Assembly (NCBI GenBank): GCA_019054805.1
Contig: JAHQIY010000004.1
Span: 4,898,001-4,962,000 of the forward strand
DNA length: 64,000 nt
Reading direction: 5' to 3'
DNA from: Brachionus manjavacas
Lineage: Eukaryota; Rotifera; Eurotatoria; Ploima; Brachionidae
This document shows positions 55,866-64,000 of the stretch, one piece after another. The stretch's first letter is position 1. The number at the start of each line of letters is the position of its first letter. The notes beneath the pieces are model-generated. The model searched no databases and was not told where the DNA came from. It saw only the letters and a program-made list of their open reading frames with translations. The position numbers were made by a program, and so were the translations under genes.

Positions 55866-57639
55866 ACAATAGACTTTATGCAATTTTTAAACCCTCTCAT
55901 TGAGATTCCTTTTTTTAATCATAATTTAACTTTTTAAAATTATAATGTATGAAAATATGTTTTATTAATTATATATTTATTTTGTTTAATTAAAGCAAAG
56001 AAATGTTTTTTAAAATTAATTTTTATATAGTTTGATTAATAGAAAAATATTCTTAACATGCATGGCCAAGGTAATAAGGTACTGCGCCGTTCGGAGCTGT
56101 CCAGAGGAGTTCGGAGCTATCTTTTAAATAAATAAATATTTAATTAAAATTAAAATGAAACTATTAATTATTTAAAATCATAAATATAAAGCTCAAAAAG
56201 GATTTTTATTGTTTAATGCTCTCATAGTGTATAGCTAAAAAAATGAATATAAAATGATTTATAAATTAAAATAGAATTACTTACGTATTAAAAGAATATA
56301 GCGGTACATCGTATATATTCTTCTAATCGAGTTATTTTTTTAATGAATCACTCAAATAAAATCAAATTTCTGATACAATATCAATGTAAAATTATCAATA
56401 TTTTTGCTTCAAAGAAGGAAAAATAGAAGAAAATAGTAAATGTTTCCTAAATTTAGATCATACCGTTGAGTTTCATAGACCTTAAAGAATATTTGTTTTA
56501 AAATATTTTGTCAAAATAGGGACTAAGAAGGTCTACAAAGTGAGCATAAAATGTTCACTTTGAGCTTATTTGTAACGCAAAGTCAAAATAAAAGAGCTTA
56601 ACATTTGACTTGAGTATTTCTAAAAGCAATTAATAATGCCTTTTTAAATTTTTTTCCACTTATCTGATTTCGAAAAGCATACCTGTCCATCTCAAGTGGA
56701 CGCATTTGAGAATAAAAATGTTAAGAGAAAAAAATAGAAAATCTTCTCTAAAGCTAATAAAAACAAAACATAAAACAAACAAAACGACACGTCTTAATGC
56801 GATTTAAATTCTTAAGCCTGACAGTTAATGTCAATTTATTCCTATTTATTCCTAACGACACAAAATACCAACAGTTTTTTTTTCACGACAAATATTTGAA
56901 TAGAAAATAACCATGCAGGTTAATTAATCCACTCGAATCTCGAATCATTCGAGTAACAAAAAAAACTAATGAAATCCTTTTTAGTAGAATGAAATCTTTA
57001 GACATGAAAAAATAATGAATAAATATTTAATTAATAAAAAATTTCGTATTAAATATAGATTTCAGATGTTCCAGCTTACACTAGACTTAAAATCTTTTAC
57101 AGCATTCTAGTAAATAGACAAAACTGTTTGCTGATTAACAGTTTTAAAAAAAAAACCTTCTTGAAGTCATTGATTCTAGATTAAATATTATTTTAATTTT
57201 ACAATCGTGTCCTATAATTAACACTTTTTTAATACAATTTTGTGTCAAGAACAAAACCAGTTAACGGTAAAACCTGGCCTTGCAACGAAATAGCTAGTTT
57301 TATTAAATTTAAAACTATAATTTGATTATAATTGCACCATTGTTCGTATAATTTACACTGATTTTAATCTTTTCTCAATTGGAAAAATAAAGTAGTTTTA
57401 AAAATAAAACAGCAATTAGAAATTTAGCTGATAAAATTAAATAAAAAGTTCCATTTACTTAATTGGATTTTAATAAAATAATGCAACATGAAAAAAATAA
57501 AAAAAAATATATTTAGAGTATTTTTTTCCCTATTTTTTAGGCTAACTGAAAATTTTAAGTATGAGTATTGTTTTGATTCTAAGTGAATGAGTCACAGTCT
57601 GTCATGTATTTTTTGTGACAAATAAATCAAGTATAGCAA
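55866..57639. other. Non-coding AT-rich region
   Basis: No gene recognised. A small GC patch at 56065-56120 (ACTGCGCCGTTCGGAGCTG, with GTTCGGAGCTAT repeated) is the only local contrast. Confidence 0.45.
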
Positions 57640-57800
57640 AGTAATAATCAAAATATTTATCAATTTTCAATATTAAGTTTCACTAGCTCTTAACTTGTGC
57701 AAAAATCAAAATAAATATACCAACGCCCATATAATTCATAGATATATTTTGATTTAGCAAAAATCCTAGATTAAAAAATCACATCAGAAAATCTTATCCA
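57640..57800 (-). pseudogene. APOL-like pseudogene fragment
   Basis: On the minus strand, 57769-57683 reads LGFLLNQNISMNYMGVGIFI then LIFAQVKS-stop. This matches SFLLNQNLSLHYMGLGISFF of the APOL-like protein encoded at 59762-60499, and the nucleotide similarity is obvious (ACTAGCTCTTAACTTGT against ACTAGCTCTAAACTTGT). The flanks do not extend into a full gene, so it is a dead partial copy about 2 kb from its relative, on the same strand. Confidence 0.85.
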
Positions 57801-59761
57801 AATTTTTTTATTCAAACAATAAATTTAGAAAAAAAAACCTTTTAAATAGTTATAAATAATAAAATTGTGATCTTTAAAACAATTTTTTTGAGCAAATTAC
57901 AATCGATATCTCTTTGATCAAAAAATTTAACAAAAATTAATTAATTAATTATTAATTATAAAATTTACCAATAATTGATAAGATTATTGGTAAGATCTAT
58001 TTTTTCAGACTATTTAAACTCGAAATTAACCCTTTTGGTCTTTGAGTTGATTTCTAATTATGATGCAATTGATAAAACTATAATCATATTAAATGAAAAG
58101 AAATTAATCAATTTTTTTCTATTATTTCAAAGGAACTTTAATAAGAAGGAGTCCTAAAAAATTTTTTTTAAAGAATTCTCAAATATGTAATTCCAAACTG
58201 CTTTCTTGCCCAAATGAATTAATCCCCTAAATTTTTTATTTATTTATTTTTTTTCAATGAACGCCTTGAAGGCGATGTAAAAAAAAAACAAAAAAAATTT
58301 AAAAAATAAAATGTAATAAATAAGACAAAGTTGAAGTGTTTTCTAAAAAACTGAATGAAATATCTAATTTTAATTTGAGGAGTAGTTCTAGGATTTTTCT
58401 GTTTTTCTCACTCGATTCTCTTAAAAGGTACCTTATCGACTCCATCGTTCCATCTTTGCTTTCTTCTTTGAATTAAGAAATAGTTTTCTAAATAAAACTA
58501 ATTAAAAAATATTTAAAATTAATCAATTTAACTATTTTTTTTTCTAGCTTATAAGTTTAACAAAGAAAAAAATTTACTTGATAGCTCTTTTAATTTTAGC
58601 AATGTAATTAAAATCTTGTTTATCAATTAATTGGTTCCATTCGGAAGAATGAAGCAAATTATACTTTTTTGTTATGAAATAATTAAAATATTAAAAAGCT
58701 TTTGAAAACTAATTTAACTTGAGAAAATAATGGCCATATTCTCTAGTGAAAATAATTTGTTTGATATTCAAGGAAATCGACATTTTACAACTAAAAATGC
58801 TAAATAAAAAAGATCGAATTTCTTTTAAATTTATTTATGTATTTACCCAATTTTTTTAAGTTTTCTTCCTCTTATCAAATTTCATTTTATTCTTAAAAAT
58901 GAGCCTATCTTGTTAAAACTGTCACTTCCACAACAACAATAAAAAGCTCTCCATCAAGTTGAATTATACTTATAATTAATGAAAATTATTTATTTACTTT
59001 AAAATTTTTAGAAACAATAAACACAATGATAAGAATCTTTCAAACTTATCTTTCCGGAAATAATTGCCACTTAGTTTTTTTTTTAAATAGTTCAAATAAT
59101 TTAAAATAAATTTGTAAACAACCCAAAATGTCTTGAATTTAAATAACTTTTAAGTTAATCTTGGCTGATTTAAACCTAATTAAAAGAGATTACATAAATT
59201 TAATCAGCTTGAATTATTAATTTCAAAAGCGTCTCCGCAATTTTAAACTTAAAGAATTATTTTTTTGATGTTATTATTTTCAAGAAAGAATGTTTTTATA
59301 TACATTTGAATTCTAAACGAAAAAAAATTAATGATGCCTTTTTGATCAAAAGCAAAATAAGCTATTAATATAAAACTTCCTTTTAAATGTGCTAGAAAGT
59401 TTTTTTAAAAGCCAATAAATAAACTTTTTTAGAGCAACAAAAAATATGTTTTGATTAAATCGGCTAACAATAAAGAATTTTTCTGTTTTATTTTTATTTT
59501 TTCCTTTTATACATTATAAAATTACGAATCACCTGAATGATTTAAAGTCAAATTTATTTTATCTTTGATCTGCAATGTTTATCTTCAGGGACTATGGTCT
59601 CTTGTCAAATATTTACATTTAAGTTTAAACGGCAAAATTCGGAAAAAATTTATTTATGAGTAATTAAACAATATTTTATTCTATTAAATATTGATTTGAT
59701 TCAACACCTTACGACTGAGTAAACTGAAAAGAGTTCTATTTTACTCGTAAAAGACTACATG
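57801..59761. other. AT-rich spacer between APOL pseudogene and APOL-like gene
   Basis: No coding recognised. The stretch may contain the decayed 5' half of the pseudogene, but no stretch aligns by eye with the APOL-like N-terminus. Confidence 0.45.
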
Positions 59762-60499
59762 CTAGCATTCTTTAATTTGACTCAAATGTTCAAAATTAAA
59801 TTCTTGATTTATACATTTTTCAAAATTCCCAACATTTCTATCCAATTTATTGGCAAATGTACGAATTTTTTCCGAGAATTCATTTTTGAAGCCCCTTTTC
59901 AGGTCAATATAGGCTTCTATGATTTTTACTAGCTCTAAACTTGTAAAGAAAAAAGAAATACCAAGGCCCATGTAATGCAGTGATAAATTTTGATTCAGTA
60001 AAAAACTTGCACTTGAACAGTTTTGAGTATGAATTATATTACTGAACAAATTAGCTAAATTTAAACTCTCTTGAGCACATTTTCCCAGCAATCCGCCAAG
60101 CTCTTCTTCCATTTGACGTCTAAAATATGCGTTTGGAAAAATTTTTGCCACTTTTTTTGCCCAATATTTTTCATGATTCAACACTTTTTCAGCTTCTTTG
60201 CAAATGTATTTTGTATCTAGATCCTTTTTCAGTAATGACCAAAAATTAAACAATGAGCCGATAGCACCAATTACCACTCCGCTCACAGTCAAAGTTACTG
60301 ATATTCCAAATGTACTTGGAGCCAAAAAAATTCCACTCATTGTCACCACACTACCGGTCAAAGTCATACCCATCCCAGCCATGCGAATAAATGCAGTTTT
60401 TTTTTGCAGCGAATCCAATTTATTTGCCAGTTCAATGAGTTTATTTTTGGTCCGAAGACGACACTTTTTCCAATTTTTCAATTTTGTTCTAAGACCCAT
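59762..60499 (-). CDS. Apolipoprotein L-like membrane protein
   Basis: Intronless frame of 245 residues starting MGLRTKLKNWKKCRLRTKNK. After a basic amphipathic helix (LIELANKLDSLQKK, about 21-34) comes a glycine-rich hydrophobic block at about 40-90 (MAGMGMTLTGSVVTMSG, IFLAPSTFGISVTLTVSGVV). This is the hallmark of the APOL family, whose members have G-rich paired helices with LAP.T.G.SL.LT..G. A third hydrophobic segment at about 175-197 is LSLHYMGLGISFFFTSLELV. Vertebrate APOLs (330-400 residues) are intracellular or secreted membrane-active proteins, several induced by interferon; this one is shorter and has no signal peptide. It is divergently paired with PARP14-like gene B. Function is inferred only from the family. 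Confidence 0.85.
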   Translation of the reverse strand: MGLRTKLKNWKKCRLRTKNKLIELANKLDSLQKKTAFIRMAGMGMTLTGSVVTMSGIFLAPSTFGISVTLTVSGVVIGAIGSLFNFWSLLKKDLDTKYICKEAEKVLNHEKYWAKKVAKIFPNAYFRRQMEEELGGLLGKCAQESLNLANLFSNIIHTQNCSSASFLLNQNLSLHYMGLGISFFFTSLELVKIIEAYIDLKRGFKNEFSEKIRTFANKLDRNVGNFEKCINQEFNFEHLSQIKEC

Positions 60500-60778
60500 T
60501 ATTAAGCATCATGTTATTTGTTAAAAAGTTATTTTTAAAATTACTTGTAAAATTATTTAAAACTCCTAATAAGCAATGCTGATAAGGTTTGGTCAATTTC
60601 ATTCTAAATGTCTATATTTATTTATATTTAGTTATAAATTCATGCTAGTTTTGATCCAAGCAAATGAAATTTTGTTATCTTATATTCGAAATTTTAAAAT
60701 TTCATAATTAAGCAAAATTTTATTTTTGTATTGAATTTTGAAAAGAGGCTGATATTTTTTTTCAAAAATTGAGTTAAA
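60500..60778. promoter_or_regulatory. Candidate bidirectional promoter
   Basis: Only 279 bp separate the ATG of the minus-strand APOL-like gene (60499) from the ATG of the plus-strand PARP14-like gene B (60779), so both promoters and both 5' UTRs must lie here. Sequence is AT-rich; no individual motif is claimed. Confidence 0.6.
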
Positions 60779-63580
60779 ATGGAAACTAAGGATGAAAATT
60801 TGGTCATGATTCAAAGCAATTTGGATATTGAAGAAAATGACTATGACCTAGTGATAATGTTTTTTGAAAGTAAAAAACAGTCTGGTGGTGGTGACACATT
60901 TAGTTCGGATCAAATTGGAAAACGATTTATTAAACTTAACTTTGAAGACAAAGAGGCCAAAAAAAGAGTTCTGGAAAGAAAATATTTTTCTTTTAAAAAA
61001 TACCAATTTAAATCCTTTGATTCACAAATAATGGGCTACCAAAACGACTCTTATCCAGCCAACAAAAACCAATTGATAATAAAAGACATTCTTATGGATT
61101 CCGATTTTGGTTCGATCAATTACGACGATTCAGTGATTAAAATGTACGCAGAACATCTATCGCCTGATAATGAAGTTATGCGAATTCAAAAATCTAATCT
61201 TTTTGAAAACACATTTTTTGTCAATTACAAGCAAGACTTAGATGGCAATCAGGTTAAAAACAGGTACAACAAAAAGCCCAAACTTCGAAACCAAGTGATC
61301 ACTATTTTGGATTCATTCAATACAAAATCATTTCTAATTACCTCTATGAGCTTAGAGATTCACAAATTTGATAAAATTTGGAACAAAGTGAATGAGGAAA
61401 TGGCAAGAAAAAATGGTTCCAAAAACTATTTTATGGACATAACTGATTCTTTTGTTTTGGTCCAGTGTGAAGACGAAAATATACTGCATGAGTTAAAAGA
61501 TATGATGAAGCTGAGTCTTAAAAGTATCGACGATAATTATGTACTCGAGGAAATACACAATTATAAACTGTTGGACTTGGTAAAATGTGAAAGCTCCGCG
61601 CTTGAAAATGCAAAACAAGACGCTAAAATTGATACATTTGATAGATTGGAAAATGTCCTGCCCCAACAAGTACCAGAAAACGAGATAATTGAGTTAGATA
61701 AGGAACAAACTGAAACTGTTACATTAAGCCGAACAAAGCTTAAGCGAAAAGCAAGAGCCGAGAAGATAGCCATGAGTCCTGTAGAGGAAAGAAAAGATGA
61801 ATTTTTGTCTATTGAAAAAATTAAAATGAATGAAATGTATTTAAGTGATCTATTTAAATCACAAACTGAAAGCGAAATTATACTTAATGAGGAAGCTCCA
61901 TTTTCAATTGGTCTTTTGAACTGTTCCCAACTCAGAACCAGACTATCTCAGCTGTTGTCCAAGCATAAAGCTGATTTATATTTTAACAAAAAGAATAAAT
62001 TTAAGCCATTAGTTTTAAAGTTTAATAAGGAATCGATAAAAAAAGTTGTTAATATTGTCAAAAATTATGCAAAAACTCACTTTATTTACAAAATAGTCCA
62101 TTTGTCTCCGGAGATCAGCTCTGATGAGGTTCTTAAGGATGCACTGGTTAATTATTTACCAAATTTGAACAGGCAATATCCAGGACTGTATCTACAACTG
62201 AGCAATAAAGCATTGCATTGCTATGGATATCCCAAATCGGTCGGAAAAGTATTGAACACAAACTATGGCTTGCTGAAAGAAATCATCCAAAAGCGCAATT
62301 GGGAAACTAAGAAACCAGTACAAGAAAAAATCAAAACTGAACAAGTCGAACAAGACCTTCTTCCCAAACAAGTAAAATAATTTTTTTTAAAAATTGGTTC
62401 AAATTTATTTAATCAGGCATCAAAGAAACCCAAAACTTCTAGATTAAAGTCTGAAACTAGCGATGTTGCCATAACTATTGATGAAAATCAAAAAAATGAA
62501 TGGAAAATAAGTGTTCGTAAGGTAAAGGAAGAAAGGCGACTTTATGCCGATGAGAATAGAATTATATTGTATAATTCATATAGACCGATCGAGGCTATTC
62601 AATCAATTGACAAACAGAATACCACCAAAGCTAATTTTGTTCCAATAGATCCAAATGTTAATAAAGTTTTGTCGATTTGTTTGAAAAAATGTGAAAAAAT
62701 TACTCTTGATTTTATTGATGACTTGAAATTGGTATCGAATGACTGCAGACTGGTTTATATAAAAGGAGAAGTTGATTCGATGGAACAATGCGGAGTAATG
62801 ATTGATACAAGTGAAGAGAAATATCTAGAAGCCTACAAAACTGAATTGGAAAAAATTATAAATTTCTATGAAAAAAATCGCCTCAAACACGTCTACAATC
62901 TTATAGATGAAAAACTGAAACGAGAGGAAATTTTTTCGACTTTAGTCTCTAATTTTGGTTCAAAAAATGAGTTGGATGACTTGAAGATAATTTTGAATAT
63001 GATCTATATGGACGATAAAGTAGTCCATGCTGAGCTGACTGATAAAAAATTGATCGAAGTGTATGGTTATACAAATGCTGTACAAAATTACGACACTTAT
63101 TCAATCGAAATTCTAAATAAGACTAAAAATCTCTTTAAAAACAACTTAAAGAATCTGCTAGCGTTCAAGTTATGGCAAAAAGAAAATCCGAAAATTAGCA
63201 TTTTTTTTAAGTTTGATGGGAATTACTTTAATGATTTTGTCATGCAAATAGCAGCTTATGAAGCTCATGTGGTAAAACTAGACGACCAAAAAGCTATACA
63301 TATAGCATGTTTCAACAAGAAATTACGGAATAGTGCCAATTGTTTAGACATTGTTGAGGATACATACAATTGGCGCGAGTCTATTGATGAGTTTGTGTAC
63401 GAGTATTTAGAGATGTTTGGCATAGAACAATTTAAGGTACCATTTACACGCAACAGTCAAGAGTGTCAAAGTGTGTTGTATGATAAGAGTGTTTTGGACG
63501 TGTCTTGGATTGATGAAAATGAAATCGAAGTTATTGGTATTCAGCATGAAATTGAAAAATTAAAATTAAAATTACTCTAA
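60779..63580 (+). CDS. PARP14-like RRM/KH protein without ART or macrodomain (paralogue B)
   Basis: Two exons, 60779-62371 (531 codons) and 62417-63580, joined in phase 0 across a 45-bp intron (CAA|GTAAAA to AATCAG|GCA), give 918 residues. The N-terminus repeats the PARP14-type RRM: VIMFFESKKQSGGGDTF (SGGG at 35-38) and FEDKEAKKRVLERKYFSF. VIKMYAEHLSPDNEVMRIQK and NTKSFLITSMS parallel paralogue A throughout the first 270 residues. A basic linker (LKRKARAEKIAMSP) follows, then KH-like units with YPGLYLQLSNKALHCYGYPK, KKLIEVYGYTNAV and a last unit SVLDVSWIDENEIEVIGIQH. No ADP-ribosyltransferase or macrodomain is present. If the intron were retained, the product would stop after GLU-LEU-rich KQVK, 533 residues. 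Confidence 0.87.
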
Positions 63581-64000
63581 TCAAATCGGCTATTGAAACT
63601 TTTAGTTATTTATTCTACTCCATTTTTTTTAATAATAAATTTTCAAATCTTTTTTGGTTATGTTTATTTTGGTCTAACTGAATTAAAGTATGCCAATAGG
63701 TAAATATTTCATAAAAAAAGAACAAAAATTTTATAAGAAAACAGAGATTAAGAAAATTAAAATTTTCTAACTCGTAATTTAACCAAAGAATTTGTTTTAT
63801 TATGAATTTTAAAAGATTCATAAGAATTGGTACTTTTTAGTTGATTTGGAATTGTTTATTTTTTGCTCTGAATAAAGTTAAATCATCTAACAGAAACAAT
63901 TCAGACTCGCTTTATTGTTTTATTTTTAAATAAAAAATATTTATTAATCTAATATAATGTATTCTAATCATCCAGAGTATATTTTTAAAAGTATTCCACA
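63581..64000. other. 3' flank of paralogue B
   Basis: AT-rich, no gene recognised before the window ends. Confidence 0.5.

Noticed and set aside
59762..60499. Colicin-like pore-forming domain from a bacterial donor
   Set aside because: The hydrophobic block and spacing fit eukaryotic APOL proteins better, and the gene has the host AT-rich composition; no sign of recent transfer.

Overview
This looks like AT-rich metazoan nuclear DNA, roughly three-quarters A+T. Coding regions are cut by many short AT-rich introns (about 40 to 70 bp, GT-AG) and separated by long AT-only stretches strewn with decayed non-LTR retrotransposons and small inverted-repeat elements. The gene set (gamma-tubulin complex component 3, dynein-2 intermediate chain, SIN1 of TORC2, a SAGA subunit, Cdc25, a PXK/Slob-like pseudokinase) is that of a ciliated animal. 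Base composition, tiny introns and tight same-strand packing recall monogonont rotifers such as Brachionus, but that is an inference, not something the sequence proves.

Layout. 1.6-9.5 kb: TUBGCP3 homologue (+), about 20 exons, with a 3.3-kb intron holding two opposed transposon relics. 9.9-11.2 kb: LINE reverse-transcriptase relic and a direct duplication. 11.5-13.2 kb: PXK/Slob-like pseudokinase (-) with a transmembrane segment and a C-terminal WH2-like motif; 13.4-13.6 kb: orphan terminal exon. 14-15.8 kb: two tail-to-tail LINE fragments and a pogo/Tigger-like MITE. 16.3-26.3 kb: three genes in a row on the minus strand, DYNC2I2/WDR34, SUPT7L and SIN1 (MAPKAP1). 27-32 kb: repeat-rich desert (hAT-type MITE, LINE pieces, a nested inverted repeat). 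34-37.3 kb: C2H2 zinc-finger gene with two alternative terminal exons. 39.9-40.4 kb: LINE piece and a near-perfect 52-bp-arm hairpin. 40.9-43.7 kb: PARP14-like RRM/KH protein A (+). 44.5-45.6 kb: small coiled-coil gene (-). 49.8-51.3 kb: Cdc25 phosphatase (-), with a start codon split by an intron and about 6 kb of gene-free upstream DNA carrying two families of GTAGCTAC-containing repeats. 57.7 kb: APOL-like pseudogene fragment. 59.8-60.5 kb: APOL-like membrane protein (-). 60.8-63.6 kb: PARP14-like protein B (+), divergently paired with the APOL-like gene across 279 bp.

The part most worth pursuing is the right end. Two paralogous proteins of about 920-930 residues carry the PARP14-type N-terminal RRM signature (SGGG plus a VLERK-type helix) and KH-like repeats, but no macrodomain or ADP-ribosyltransferase domain. 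One shares a putative bidirectional promoter with an apolipoprotein-L-like gene. In vertebrates both families belong to the interferon-induced innate response, so the arrangement suggests, without proving, an invertebrate defence-type locus with birth-and-death turnover (two paralogues, one pseudogene).
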